Part shown: piece after piece, positions 17,090-26,347 of the stretch
Numbering within the stretch: the first letter of the stretch is position 1
How the letters are laid out: the number at the start of each line of letters is the position of its first letter
Assembly: GCA_046329195.1 (NCBI GenBank)
Contig: JAXLVB010000002.1
Coordinates: forward strand, 682,001 to 746,000
Direction of reading: 5' to 3'
DNA: 64,000 bases
DNA from: JAXLVB01 sp046329195
GTDB taxonomy: Bacteria; Bacteroidota; Bacteroidia; Cytophagales; Spirosomataceae
Translations under genes and position numbers: made by a program
Notes under the pieces: generated by a model
What the model was told of the DNA's origin: nothing
Databases searched by the model: none
Seen by the model: only the letters and a program-made list of their open reading frames with translations

Positions 17090-18286
17090 GTGTTTTTAGA
17101 TTTTTACCTGTTCTTACGAGAAAAAAAATTCCCTGCCAGCATCACGGAATACCTCACGCTTCTTGAAGCCTTGGACAACGATGTAGTTGCCTACAATGCT
17201 GAGGATTTTTACTTTCTGTGTAGGACAGTACTGGTCAAATCCGAGCAGTTTCTAGACCAATTCGATGTGTTGTTTGGGCAATATTTCAAAGGGGTCGAGA
17301 AAATTTCGGCAGAAGAAACCGTTCAAATTGCAGCTTCGTGGTTGACAACTCAATTGGAACGAGAATTTACAGAAGAAGAAAAAGAAGCCATCAACGCAAT
17401 GGGTGGCTTAGAAAAACTACTCGAACGCCTCCAACAATTGCTTGACGAACAAAAGGACCGCCATGAAGGTGGCAACCGTTGGATTGGCACCAATGGAACA
17501 TCACCTTTTGGAAATAGTGGCTTTAACCCAGAGGGAATCAAGATTGGGCAAGGTAAAGGAGGTTCTCAGAAAGCAGTAAAAGTCTGGGAAAATCGTCAGT
17601 ACCAAAACTACGACGAAGACCTGGAATTGAATACTCGAAACATGAAAATGGCTCTGCGTCGCCTCCGAATTCTGACTCGTGAAGGACTTGAAGATGAGTT
17701 GGATCTGGACGGAACCATCGAAGAAACCTGCAAAAACGGTGGCTTATTAGACATTCAGATGCAACCTGCCCGCCGAAACCGAGTAAAAGTGCTGCTACTC
17801 TTGGATGTGGGCGGCTCGATGGATGAATACATTGATTTGTGTTCACAACTGTTTTCGGCAGCCAAATACCAGTTCAAGCACATTGAGCATTTGTATTTCC
17901 ATAATTGCATTTATGAAACCCTCTGGAAAGACAACACCCGCCGCCACGAGCGAATTTCAACTTGGGAAGTACTCCATAAGTATAATCAAGACTATAAAGT
18001 AATCATTGTGGGCGATGCCTCGATGGCGACTTACGAAATCACCCATCCTCGTGGGAGTATTGAACACTACAATGAAGAAGCCGGCATGGTTTGGTTAGAA
18101 CGCCTTTCCAATCATTTTAAAAATGTGGTTTGGCTAAACCCCACAGTAGCAGGGTATTGGCAATATACACCGAGTATCAAACTCATCAGAGACTGGACCG
18201 ACAATCGAATGTTTCCGTTGACCATTTCGGGGTTGACTCAGGCCATGAAGTGCCTCCGCAATAGTAAAATTAGATTTGAAGCCTAA
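17090..18286 (+). CDS. CoxE-like VWA domain protein
   Basis: The start is GTG at 17090; an in-frame stop at 17069 leaves no ATG. The 398-residue protein has a helical N-terminal half with a Glu/Arg-rich segment and a C-terminal VWA domain. The MIDAS motif is DVGGSM with Asp239 and Ser243, the form usual in Bacteroidetes CoxE-like proteins. VWA proteins of this class work with MoxR-type AAA ATPases in metal-centre insertion or complex assembly. A MoxR gene lies at 27531-28370 rather than beside it. rsmE follows after 29 bases. Confidence 0.85.
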   Translation: MFLDFYLFLREKKFPASITEYLTLLEALDNDVVAYNAEDFYFLCRTVLVKSEQFLDQFDVLFGQYFKGVEKISAEETVQIAASWLTTQLEREFTEEEKEAINAMGGLEKLLERLQQLLDEQKDRHEGGNRWIGTNGTSPFGNSGFNPEGIKIGQGKGGSQKAVKVWENRQYQNYDEDLELNTRNMKMALRRLRILTREGLEDELDLDGTIEETCKNGGLLDIQMQPARRNRVKVLLLLDVGGSMDEYIDLCSQLFSAAKYQFKHIEHLYFHNCIYETLWKDNTRRHERISTWEVLHKYNQDYKVIIVGDASMATYEITHPRGSIEHYNEEAGMVWLERLSNHFKNVVWLNPTVAGYWQYTPSIKLIRDWTDNRMFPLTISGLTQAMKCLRNSKIRFEA

Positions 18287-18315
18287 ACAGTACTTGCCAC
18301 TGCCCGCTTTTGACC

Positions 18316-19023
18316 ATGTCCATCTTTTACGAACCCAACATTGTAACCACACTTAGCCTCAATGAAGAAGAATCTCGGCACTGTGTCAAGGTACTTCGTC
18401 ATGCCCTTGGCGACGAGATCGAGATTGTAGATGGCAAAGGTGGTTACTACAAAACCCTGATTACCAAAGCAAATGAAAAAAAATGTGAGGTTAGGATTGT
18501 AGAGCAAACCCATGAATCGCCATCAAAGCCATTTTATATCCATTTAGGCATAGCTCCTACCAAAAATGCTGATAGGATGGAGTGGATGGTCGAAAAATGT
18601 ACGGAAGTTGGTATTGATGAAATTTCTTTTTTTGAATCTCGTTATTCTGAAAGAAGAGTTCAAAAATTAGACCGTCTCGAAAAAATAGCCGTTTCGGCCA
18701 TGAAACAATCAGGACGGTTCTTTTTGCCTAAATTGAATGAATTAGTACCTTTTTCGGTTTTGGTGAAAAGTGCTTTTGATGGGCAAAAGTTCATTGCCCA
18801 TTTGGAAGAGTCAGAGCGAAAAAATTTGTGGCAGACAGCCCAACTGCACAATCGTTATTTCATCTTGATTGGCCCAGAGGGTGACTTTTCTCCCAAAGAA
18901 ATCCAACGAGCCAAAGAACAAGGCTTTGCATCCGTCAGCTTAGGCGAATCTAGGCTCCGAACCGAAACCGCAGGGCTAGTTTCGTGTATGATGTTAAATT
19001 TCCTAAACAGGTCACCACAATAA
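18316..19023 (+). CDS. rsmE: 16S rRNA (uracil1498-N3)-methyltransferase
   Basis: RsmE methylates U1498 of 16S rRNA. From ATG 18316 the protein has 235 residues, an N-terminal PUA-like part (MSIFYEPN, HCVKVLRHALGDEIEIVDGKGG), and the SPOUT knot with APTKNADRMEWMVEKCTEVGI, MKQSGRFFLPKL, LIGPEGDFSPKEI and SLGESRLRTETAG, all hallmarks of the family. It lies between the CoxE-like and DUF4159 genes, probably in the same transcript. Confidence 0.95.
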   Translation: MSIFYEPNIVTTLSLNEEESRHCVKVLRHALGDEIEIVDGKGGYYKTLITKANEKKCEVRIVEQTHESPSKPFYIHLGIAPTKNADRMEWMVEKCTEVGIDEISFFESRYSERRVQKLDRLEKIAVSAMKQSGRFFLPKLNELVPFSVLVKSAFDGQKFIAHLEESERKNLWQTAQLHNRYFILIGPEGDFSPKEIQRAKEQGFASVSLGESRLRTETAGLVSCMMLNFLNRSPQ

Positions 19024-19083
19024 ACATCTCATTATCAAATAATTACCAAACTAATACTACCAATAATTCCCAACAAAACTCCC

Positions 19084-19740
19084 ATGAAAACAGGAATTTA
19101 TATCACCCTTTTCCTATTGGTTACGAGTTTGAGCTGGGCTCAACCTAGTTTCAAAATTGCAAAACTCAAATACGGTGGCGGCGGCGATTGGTATGCCAAT
19201 AAAACTTCGTTGCCCAATTTGATCAAGTTTTGCAACCAAAACCTCAGAACCAATATTTTTCCAGAAGAAGATATTGTAGAAGTAGGTAGCCCTGAGATTT
19301 TCAGTTATCCCTTTGTGCACATGACAGGTCATGGCAACGTAGTTTTTACAGAAGCCGAAGCCCAGAATTTGCGTAAATATTTGCTCTCGGGAGGCTTTTT
19401 GCATATTGATGACAATTATGGCCTAGACAAATTCATCCGCCGTGAAATGAAAAAAGTCTTTCCCGAATTATCGTTTATTGAACTCCCATTTGATCATCCT
19501 GTTTATAAGCAAAAATTTGCCTTTACGAATGGGCTTCCTAAAGTACATGAACACGATGCCAAGGCGCCACAGGGATTTGGGCTGATTTGGGAAGGTCGCC
19601 TTATCTGTTTTTACAGTTATGAATGTGACCTTGGAAATGGATGGGAAGACCAAAGTGTCTATAACGACCCCGAAGCGCTTCGCCAACAAGCCCTCCGTAT
19701 GGGTGCCAACTTAATGAGTTATGCGTTGACAAGTTATTGA
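19084..19740 (+). CDS. DUF4159 secreted protein
   Basis: A signal peptide (MKTGIYITLFLLVTSLSWAQ) precedes a single DUF4159 domain: FKIAKLKYGGGGDWYANKTSL, a stretch like a Rossmann or glutamine-amidotransferase fold (FVHMTGHGNVVFTEAEAQNLRKYLLSGGFLHIDDN) and GFGLIWEGRLICFYSYECDLGNGWED. DUF4159 proteins usually occur with MoxR, VWA and BatA-type membrane proteins, which this window also has. Molecular function is not known. Confidence 0.88.
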   Translation: MKTGIYITLFLLVTSLSWAQPSFKIAKLKYGGGGDWYANKTSLPNLIKFCNQNLRTNIFPEEDIVEVGSPEIFSYPFVHMTGHGNVVFTEAEAQNLRKYLLSGGFLHIDDNYGLDKFIRREMKKVFPELSFIELPFDHPVYKQKFAFTNGLPKVHEHDAKAPQGFGLIWEGRLICFYSYECDLGNGWEDQSVYNDPEALRQQALRMGANLMSYALTSY

Positions 19741-19841
19741 ACTTCATCTCAAAAAGTTCGTATTTTATCGAAATTCGTTTCAATCCTATTGAATTGTCCC
19801 TTAAATTTGTTATCTAAACAAACCACTTTTGATTTACAAGT

Positions 19842-20597
19842 ATGCAACTCGTTCTTCCCGCTTTTTTTGTACATTGGTATCTTTCATTATTTAGCCAAAC
19901 GTTTTTCTTACATCGGTATTCAGCGCACAAAATGTTCACGATGAATAAGTTTTGGGAGCGCTTTTTTTACTTTCTCACCTACCTTTCCCAAGGCTCTTCA
20001 TTTTTAAGTCCACGGGCGTATGCCATATTGCACCGCATGCACCATGCTTTTAGTGACACGGAGAAAGACCCGCATTCGCCGCATCATACTGAGAATATTT
20101 TTACGATGATGTGGAAAACCAAGGATATTTACAACGCCTTGCTGTTGAAGAAATTTAAGGTAGAACCTCGCTTCGACAAGCACTATCCCGACTGGAAATT
20201 CATCGAGTGGTTGGGCGAAAACTGGCTTTCTCGCATTGGTTGGGGGGTAGCCTACTCGGTATTGTATATTGTAGCATTTGTGTATTTTGACATGCACTGG
20301 GCCTTTTTCTTACTGCTCCCAATTCATTATCTCATGGGGCCTATCCACGGTGCCATTGTCAATTGGAGCGGACACAAATACGGCTACCAAAACTTTGATA
20401 ATCACGACAAATCTAAAAATTCACTGTTTTTTGATATTTTGATGTTGGGCGAGTTATTTCAAAATAATCACCATAAACTACCTAATAATGTCAACTTTGG
20501 GGCAAAATGGTACGAGATAGACCCCACCTATCCCATCATAAAGTTGTTGAGTTGGCTCAAAATCATCAAGTTGGTGCCAGCCAAAGACCAAGCCTAA
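19842..20597 (+). CDS. acyl-CoA/acyl-lipid desaturase
   Basis: This integral membrane di-iron desaturase (251 residues) has the three histidine boxes HRYSAH (24-29), HRMHH (64-68) and NNHHK (about 207-211), and hydrophobic helices between them. It probably introduces a double bond (delta-9 type) into fatty acids to set membrane fluidity. It is monocistronic, with a very strong terminator beginning at its stop codon. Confidence 0.9.
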   Translation: MQLVLPAFFVHWYLSLFSQTFFLHRYSAHKMFTMNKFWERFFYFLTYLSQGSSFLSPRAYAILHRMHHAFSDTEKDPHSPHHTENIFTMMWKTKDIYNALLLKKFKVEPRFDKHYPDWKFIEWLGENWLSRIGWGVAYSVLYIVAFVYFDMHWAFFLLLPIHYLMGPIHGAIVNWSGHKYGYQNFDNHDKSKNSLFFDILMLGELFQNNHHKLPNNVNFGAKWYEIDPTYPIIKLLSWLKIIKLVPAKDQA

Positions 20598-20640
20598 CAA
20601 AAACGCCCTTTTCTTTACATAAGAAAAGGGCGTTTTTGTT
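20596..20640 (+). terminator. strong terminator after desaturase
   Basis: A perfect stem of about 20 pairs with a 5-base loop (20596-20615 with 20621-20640) begins inside the stop codon and continues into T-rich sequence. Confidence 0.88.
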
Positions 20641-20717
20641 TTTACTGTTGACCATGTTTAAATTTTTTCCGTTCTTGAACTACATTTTTTGCCAATAGCT
20701 TAGTCGGAATTCACTTC

Positions 20718-21089
20718 ATGTACATTTTACTCACCCTCCTATTTATTTGCCACTGGCTCGGTGATTTTTCTTTTCTTTCTACGCCTACCATGCTAGATGC
20801 AAAAGCCACTGGTAGTCCATGGTTTCCGATTTTTGTTCACGCCTGTGTTCATGGTACCCTCATGGCTTTGGTTCTCTATTTCTTTACTGAGGCTGTTGTC
20901 TTACTGCAATTAGTTCTTTTTCAGATTAGTACGCATTTTATGATAGATGCCTTGAAAGGTAAAATGAACATATGGTTTCCCAAAATAAATGACCCAACAC
21001 AGCAACTGTATTGGGTCGTATTTGGTTTGGATCAGTTAATGCACCATCTTGTCATCTTGGCTATGGTGCATGAAGTTTCTCCAGTTTAG
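20718..21089 (+). CDS. DUF3307 small membrane protein
   Basis: The 123-residue protein has about four hydrophobic helices with polar signatures typical of DUF3307: CHWLGDFSFL at the start, HACVHG in the middle, STHFMIDALKGK and GLDQLMHH at the end. The regularly placed histidines and aspartates suggest a metal or catalytic site in the membrane, but function is unknown. Its stop overlaps the stop of the convergent E2 gene by three to four bases, with no room for a terminator between. Confidence 0.75.
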   Translation: MYILLTLLFICHWLGDFSFLSTPTMLDAKATGSPWFPIFVHACVHGTLMALVLYFFTEAVVLLQLVLFQISTHFMIDALKGKMNIWFPKINDPTQQLYWVVFGLDQLMHHLVILAMVHEVSPV

Positions 21090-22357
21090 ACAAACTTTCG
21101 GTCGGTATCAAACTGCTCCAAGTAATCAGAAACACGTTTTACAAACTGCCCTCCTAAAGAACCATCTACAATGCGATGGTCGTACGAATGGCTGATAAAC
21201 ATCTTCTGTCGGATGCCTAGCAAATCACCCTGTGGAGTTTCGATTACTGCCGGCTTTTTCTGAATTGCCCCAAATGCCATGATGGCTACTTGAGGTTGTA
21301 CAATAATAGGTGTCCCCATGATATTCCCAAACGTACCGATATTGGACACGGTATAAGTACCCTCTGCCAAATCATCTGGTTTTAATTGGTTTTCACGAGC
21401 ACGGCGGGTGAGTTCATTTACTTTTTTGGCCAATCCCACTAAGTTATATTGGTCAGCTTGATGAATCACTGGCACAATTAGGTTTCCGTTTGGCAACGCC
21501 ACTGCCATTCCAATATTGATAGCTCGTTTTTTAATAATTTTATCACCGTCAACAGAGCAGTTGATCATCGGAAAATCTTTGATTGCTTTAACGACAGCCT
21601 CAATCAGCAAGGGAGTAAATGTCAGATTTTCAGCATATTCTTGCTGAAACTTCCCTTTGTTTTTATCTCGCCATTGAGCCACAGCGGTCATGTCTGTTTC
21701 TACAAACGACGTGACATGAGGCGAAATCTGTTTAGAGGCCACCATTCGCTCAGCAATCATCTTCCGCATACGATCCATTTGGATGATTTCATCTTCACCA
21801 CTGACCTTAACAGGAATTGACTGTACAGGAGGTGGTATCGGTGTCGCATTAGGAGTATTGCGTTGTTCGAGATAGGCAAAAATATCTTTTTTTGTTACTC
21901 TTCCCTCTGCGCCTGTTCCGACGATTGCCTCTAATTCAGTAGTAGAAATTCCCTCTTCTTTACAAATATTCAAGACCAATGGTGAATAAAATCGGGTAAT
22001 AGAAACCTCCTCGTTTTTTTCAACTTTGCCTTGAATAAGTTGCTGGTGAATGGCCATTTCTTTTTCAAGGAGTTGAACCACCTCTACTGGTTCCTCTACT
22101 AAAACCTCTTGACTAACAGCTACTTCAATCCGGCAAATAGGTTTACCTATCACAGCTACTTCTCCTTCTTGAACCAGTAGTTCACGCAAAATACCCGATT
22201 GCGTAGAAGGTACTTCAGTATCTACTTTGTCCGTTGCTACTTCCAATAGCGACTCGTCTGTTTCAATTCGCTCACCTGGCTTTTTTAGCCAAGTCAAGAC
22301 GGTTGCTTCCAAGATACTTTCGCCCATTTGAGGCATTACCATTTCGATTAAAGCCAT
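21086..22357 (-). CDS. 2-oxo acid dehydrogenase E2 component (dihydrolipoyl acyltransferase)
   Basis: Domain order is clear: lipoyl domain (1-75, lysine in EVATDKVDTEV), a linker, a peripheral-subunit-binding domain (about 120-165, YSPLVLNICKEEGI..AEGRVTKKDIFAYL) and the catalytic domain with SHSYDHRIVDG, whose His and Asp are the acyl-transfer residues. It belongs to a pyruvate, branched-chain or 2-oxoglutarate dehydrogenase. No E1 or E3 gene lies in the window, so the complex cannot be named; the single lipoyl domain fits a branched-chain or oxoglutarate type. Confidence 0.92.
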   Translation of the reverse strand: MALIEMVMPQMGESILEATVLTWLKKPGERIETDESLLEVATDKVDTEVPSTQSGILRELLVQEGEVAVIGKPICRIEVAVSQEVLVEEPVEVVQLLEKEMAIHQQLIQGKVEKNEEVSITRFYSPLVLNICKEEGISTTELEAIVGTGAEGRVTKKDIFAYLEQRNTPNATPIPPPVQSIPVKVSGEDEIIQMDRMRKMIAERMVASKQISPHVTSFVETDMTAVAQWRDKNKGKFQQEYAENLTFTPLLIEAVVKAIKDFPMINCSVDGDKIIKKRAINIGMAVALPNGNLIVPVIHQADQYNLVGLAKKVNELTRRARENQLKPDDLAEGTYTVSNIGTFGNIMGTPIIVQPQVAIMAFGAIQKKPAVIETPQGDLLGIRQKMFISHSYDHRIVDGSLGGQFVKRVSDYLEQFDTDRKFV

Positions 22358-22664
22358 CTGTACACGTATTAAGTAAATAGTGATTCGTTAAGTTTACCTA
22401 AGAGTTGGTTTTGGCGTTAGAAGCCAACAGTAATTATCTGACTCATAATCACCCTTTAGCCCACAACAATTATTTTAAGTAATAAGACAGATTAAAACCA
22501 CAATACGGGCGGCCTCCACAGTTCGCCACTGCGATAAACATCTAGTAAACACAGCATTTAATTAACTGAATATCAACTAACTATGCGTTCTATGTCCCTA
22601 TGTGGTAGATTAAAATAATTTTGTCCCAATACTAAACCCGGCAAAGGTTATGTGGATTTAGCGC
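22358..22664. other. intergenic stretch without recognisable gene
   Basis: 307 bases between the starts of the E2 operon and the end of cinA. I see no ORF, tRNA or strong hairpin; only a weak five-base inverted repeat near 22410. It should hold the E2 promoter. Confidence 0.5.
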
Positions 22665-23930
22665 TTACACTAAGACCAATTCTTCGTTTAAAATTTCCTT
22701 TCTCAGCAGGTTTAATACCGCTAATGCTGAAAGATGAATAATTTGTTCTCTAAATCCACCCAATTGGAGTTTTCGTGTAATAGTTCGAGAGGCCGATGCT
22801 ACGGCAATCCATACCATGCCAACAGGTTTGTCAGGAGTGCCCCCATCTGGACCAGCAATACCACTGGTGGCGAGGCCGTAGTCAGTACCAAAATGATTCC
22901 GAACGCCCTCCGCCATTTGGATGATGGTCTGCTCGCTCACTGCTCCAAATTCTGTTAAGGTGGCTAATGACACACCCAATTCACGATGTTTCACCTCATT
23001 GCTGTAACTTATGACACCCCCTTGATAATACGCCGAACAGCCAGGAATCCTGGTGATTAACTGAGACAAATGCCCACCCGTACAACTTTCGGCAATGGCT
23101 AGCGTTTGGCCTTTTTCTTTCAGTAATTTACCAATTACCTCTTCGAGTTCTTCTTGTTCGTACCCATACACAAAGGGTTGAATCAGAGGCATTACCTTTT
23201 CTAATTCAGCATCAATTTGCTCCACTAGTTCCGTTTTGGTTTGTCCAATTCCAGTCAAGCGCAGTTTTACCTGACCCATACTAGGCAAATAAGCCAATTT
23301 CAAATTTTCGGGTAAGGCATCTTCCCATGCCTCGATTCGTTCTGCTAACAGCGACTCGCCTATACCGATAGTTTTCACCACTTTATGATAGATGATGGGA
23401 GTGTTGAAATACGCTTGTAATTTGGGCAAAATGTTAGCAGACATCATCCCTTTCATTTCATAAGGTACGCCTGGCATTGAGATAAATACTTTTCCATGGT
23501 GCTCAAACCACATACCAGGGGCTGTACCCAATTTGTTTGGAATATATACACACCCTACGGGCAAGGCTGCTTGAAGGCGATTCAAGCCCGTTACTTCTCG
23601 ACCTCTTTTGGCAAAAAACGCCGTCAATTCCTCCAATGCCTCATCGTGAATCGCTATTTCCATCCCAAAGTAATTACTCATGGTTTTCTTGGTAATGTCA
23701 TCTTTGGTAGGTCCTAATCCACCCGTTATCAAGATGACATCGGCCCGTTGTTCTGATTCGTGAAGAATCCCAAGAATTTCGCTTTCAACATCGCCAACCG
23801 ATGATTTTCGAACAGTTTTTATACCAATTTTATCTAATTCTGCACTAATCCATTGGGTATTTGTATCAGTAATTTGTCCATACAAGATTTCGTCTCCAAT
23901 GGTAATGATCTCCGCCTTAATCAAGCTCAT
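22665..23930 (-). CDS. cinA: CinA-like NMN amidohydrolase / competence-damage protein
   Basis: The 421-residue protein has both CinA domains: the N-terminal MoaB-like COG1058 part (MSLIKAEIITIGDEILYGQITDTN..ITGGLGPTKDD, residues 1-250) and the C-terminal nicotinamide-nucleotide amidase part (ESCTGGHLSQLITRIPG, TDYGLATSGIAGPDGGTPDKPVGMVWI). It recycles NMN in the pyridine nucleotide cycle and may also hydrolyse ADP-ribose. A CAAAATTA at 23976-23983 reads as a TAnnTTTG promoter box on this strand, 46 bases upstream. Confidence 0.94.
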   Translation of the reverse strand: MSLIKAEIITIGDEILYGQITDTNTQWISAELDKIGIKTVRKSSVGDVESEILGILHESEQRADVILITGGLGPTKDDITKKTMSNYFGMEIAIHDEALEELTAFFAKRGREVTGLNRLQAALPVGCVYIPNKLGTAPGMWFEHHGKVFISMPGVPYEMKGMMSANILPKLQAYFNTPIIYHKVVKTIGIGESLLAERIEAWEDALPENLKLAYLPSMGQVKLRLTGIGQTKTELVEQIDAELEKVMPLIQPFVYGYEQEELEEVIGKLLKEKGQTLAIAESCTGGHLSQLITRIPGCSAYYQGGVISYSNEVKHRELGVSLATLTEFGAVSEQTIIQMAEGVRNHFGTDYGLATSGIAGPDGGTPDKPVGMVWIAVASASRTITRKLQLGGFREQIIHLSALAVLNLLRKEILNEELVLV

Positions 23931-24050
23931 CGATTTCTTCGGCTTAGTTATGTATCTTTTTCACGTTATTTGCGTCAAAATTAGACAAAATTCTCATCTT
24001 ATTTCGTTGAACAGACGGAATCATTTTACTCAAAAAGCAGTTATAAAACC

Positions 24051-24785
24051 ATGCAAAAGCAAATAATCTTTGGCCTTTTATTCGGCTGGGCTTTCATTTC
24101 ATGTGCTCAAAGTACTTCGCCCAATCAATCTTCGGGTTTAGGTGGAATTTTCGATAAAGTCTTAGGTCAAGGCGGTGGTCTAACTTCTGACGAAATTGCC
24201 CGTGGACTGAAAGAAGCCCTTACTGTTGGCATCAAAAATAGCTCAAATCAAGCCTCTCAGTTGGACGGGTATTTTGGGAATCAGCTCCTCAAAATCTTGT
24301 TTCCGCCCGAAGTTCAAAAAGCTGAGAAAACCTTGCGCCAGATAGGTTTAGGAGCCGAATGTGACAAATTCATCTTAGCACTGAACCGTGGTGCCGAAGA
24401 TGCCGCAGGCAAAGCCATCCCTATTTTTGTGGATGCCATTACCAAAATGACGATACAAGACGCTGTTGGGATTTTGAAAGGTGAAAAAAATGCCGCCACC
24501 CAATACCTCAAGCGAACTTCGACCCAAGCCTTGACGCAGGCGTTTTCGCCTGTGATTCAGGAGTCGCTCAACAAGACGAATGCTACCAAATATTATGGTG
24601 ATTTGGCTAATGCGTACAATAAAATCCCATTGGTCCAAAATAAAATCAACCCTGATTTGAACGCATACGCCACTCAAAAAGCGATAGATGGGTTGTTTTT
24701 ACTGGTAGAGCAAGAGGAAGCCAAAATTCGTGAAAACCCTGCGGCACGTGTTACTGACTTGCTCAAAAAAGTATTTGGAAGTTAA
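24051..24785 (+). CDS. DUF4197 lipoprotein
   Basis: A lipoprotein signal with FISC (cysteine near residue 18) precedes a helical domain with the DUF4197 pattern: GLKEALTVGIKNSSNQ, YFGNQLLKILFPPEV, LNRGAEDAAGKAIPIFVDAI, DAVGILKGEKNAATQYLKR, NKINPDLNAYATQKAIDGLF. The family is widespread in Gram-negative bacteria and its role is unknown. It is followed 70 bases later by gldC. Confidence 0.88.
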   Translation: MQKQIIFGLLFGWAFISCAQSTSPNQSSGLGGIFDKVLGQGGGLTSDEIARGLKEALTVGIKNSSNQASQLDGYFGNQLLKILFPPEVQKAEKTLRQIGLGAECDKFILALNRGAEDAAGKAIPIFVDAITKMTIQDAVGILKGEKNAATQYLKRTSTQALTQAFSPVIQESLNKTNATKYYGDLANAYNKIPLVQNKINPDLNAYATQKAIDGLFLLVEQEEAKIRENPAARVTDLLKKVFGS

Positions 24786-24855
24786 TCATTTTGACGTTGA
24801 TTTGTACCACGATTTGGGAAATCGTGGTAGTTTGTACATCCTCCCGCCTCATATT

Positions 24856-25206
24856 ATGCGCAAAACTGAAATAAATTTTACCGTTGAGTTAGATACCCAA
24901 AATATTCCAGACCGAATTTATTGGGATGCAACCGATAACCCCAACGAGGGGCTTCATGACACCAAGGCCATTTCGATTGCCCTTTGGGATCATTATCATA
25001 AAGGCACGATGAAGATTGACCTGTGGACCAAAGACATGGAAGTACTCGAAATGAAACGATTTTATATAGAAGTATTGGGTGGTGTGGCTGATACGATTTT
25101 GAATTCGACAGGCGACCAAGAAATGGCTACTGATATTGACAATCTCTGTAAAGTATTGGCCAAGCGCTTGGATGAAGAAATGAAAACAGCAACCACTCAG
25201 CAGTAA
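24856..25206 (+). CDS. gldC: gliding motility protein GldC
   Basis: The ATG at 24856 (MRKTEINFTVELDTQNIPDR) starts a 116-residue protein whose sequence follows GldC of Flavobacterium: ISIALWDHYHKGTMKIDLWTKD, MKRFYIEVLGGVADT, a short C-terminal helix, and no signal peptide. GldC is a soluble accessory protein of the gliding/type IX secretion machinery found in Bacteroidota. The longer frame from 24730 overlaps the DUF4197 gene and is rejected. Its usual partner gldB is not adjacent here. Confidence 0.85.
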   Translation: MRKTEINFTVELDTQNIPDRIYWDATDNPNEGLHDTKAISIALWDHYHKGTMKIDLWTKDMEVLEMKRFYIEVLGGVADTILNSTGDQEMATDIDNLCKVLAKRLDEEMKTATTQQ

Positions 25207-25226
25207 ACCAACAAACCTTTGAATCG

Positions 25227-25275
25227 AAAGCGTCTTGGCGTGATTCTTGTTAATCTCCCAAAAGACGCTTTTTTT
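25227..25275 (+). terminator. terminator after gldC
   Basis: A stem AAGCGTCTT/AAGACGCTT with a 26-base loop is followed by a T-run. It lies 20 bases past the gldC stop and 25 bases before the next ATG. Confidence 0.65.
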
Positions 25276-25300
25276 GTTCTTCACTTTACCCAACATGTTC

Positions 25301-26347
25301 ATGAAATCCAGTGCAATTGCAATTCTGTTGTTCATTTCTACGGTTTGCTTTGGTCAATTTGCCGGAAAAGGGGGCGTAAACTTTGTAAAAGGAAACCTCC
25401 GAACTCCCTTTGATTTGGCAAAAAGCCAAAATAAAAAAGTATTCATTGAGGTATTTTCGCCTACCTGCCATGTATGTCAAAGCTTCATTCCTATTTTTGA
25501 TAGCCCTGCCGTGGGTAGTGTTTATAATCAGAACTTCGTGAGCTTTAAGGCCGATATTAACTCTCAAGAAACGATTGCCTTTTTGTTAAAGCAAAAAATT
25601 TACATCACTTCTATTCCACTCTTATTGTATTTTGACAAAGATGTCAATCTCCAACACATCGGAATCATGGGTGAGGGCATGAATCAAAACAGCATTGTTC
25701 TCAATACGGCAACTGCTGCGCTAGACCCCAAACAAAATGCTGCTGGTTGTGGTGCTCGCTATAAAGCTGGCTTGCGAGACCCCGGATTTTTGATTGATTA
25801 TGGTTACTACAGTCGAATCCAATGTGATACCAATACGGTGATCAAGGTAATGAACGATTATGCCAAAACACAATCGAAAACAGACATGTCTAATGCTACC
25901 AATTTTATGATATTGCAAAAAATCATATTGGATGCAGATAATGGCTTATTCACCACTATGATGGGAAACTTGAATCAGTTTTATGCCAAATATCCCAAAC
26001 AACAAGTAAACACTACTGCCGAAAGCATCATCATGGCCACGCTGTACAGTAGCCGTGCTCGTACCTTTTCGATTGCCAAAATTGCGGCTTTACGTGGATA
26101 TATGTCCAAATTAGGTATTGATGCCAAGTCGGTTGAAAACCGTACTTTGATGCCAGAACTCAATATTTTGTTTGCCCAACGTCAAGCTCAAGCGGGTTTG
26201 GAGCGCATCAAACAATACATCAAAGTAGCAGCACCAGGCCCAAAAGAGTACGAGTTCTTGTGCAATTTTGTACGGTCAAAGACACAAGACCCCATTATTC
26301 TGAATCAGATTACAGATTGGTGCAAGAAAGGTGGAGTTAAGCCTTAG
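25301..26347 (+). CDS. secreted thioredoxin-fold protein, long form
   Basis: The ATG at 25301 gives a signal peptide (MKSSAIAILLFISTVCFGQ). A thioredoxin-like domain follows (about residues 35-150) with the redox motif CHVC (Cys56, Cys59) in KVFIEVFSPTCHVCQSF and IPLLLYFDKD with the cis-proline region. The remaining 190 residues are a helical extension of unknown role. Such proteins act as periplasmic disulfide reductases or sensors in Bacteroidota. Its 3' end overlaps the convergent TPR gene by 11 bases. Confidence 0.82.
   Translation: MKSSAIAILLFISTVCFGQFAGKGGVNFVKGNLRTPFDLAKSQNKKVFIEVFSPTCHVCQSFIPIFDSPAVGSVYNQNFVSFKADINSQETIAFLLKQKIYITSIPLLLYFDKDVNLQHIGIMGEGMNQNSIVLNTATAALDPKQNAAGCGARYKAGLRDPGFLIDYGYYSRIQCDTNTVIKVMNDYAKTQSKTDMSNATNFMILQKIILDADNGLFTTMMGNLNQFYAKYPKQQVNTTAESIIMATLYSSRARTFSIAKIAALRGYMSKLGIDAKSVENRTLMPELNILFAQRQAQAGLERIKQYIKVAAPGPKEYEFLCNFVRSKTQDPIILNQITDWCKKGGVKP

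Noticed and set aside
21086..21089. Overlapping stop codons of DUF3307 and E2 genes as a sign of a frameshift
   Set aside because: Both proteins have full family length; it is just compact convergent packing.
24730..24855. Longer N-terminus for GldC overlapping the DUF4197 gene
   Set aside because: The conserved GldC sequence begins exactly at ATG 24856.
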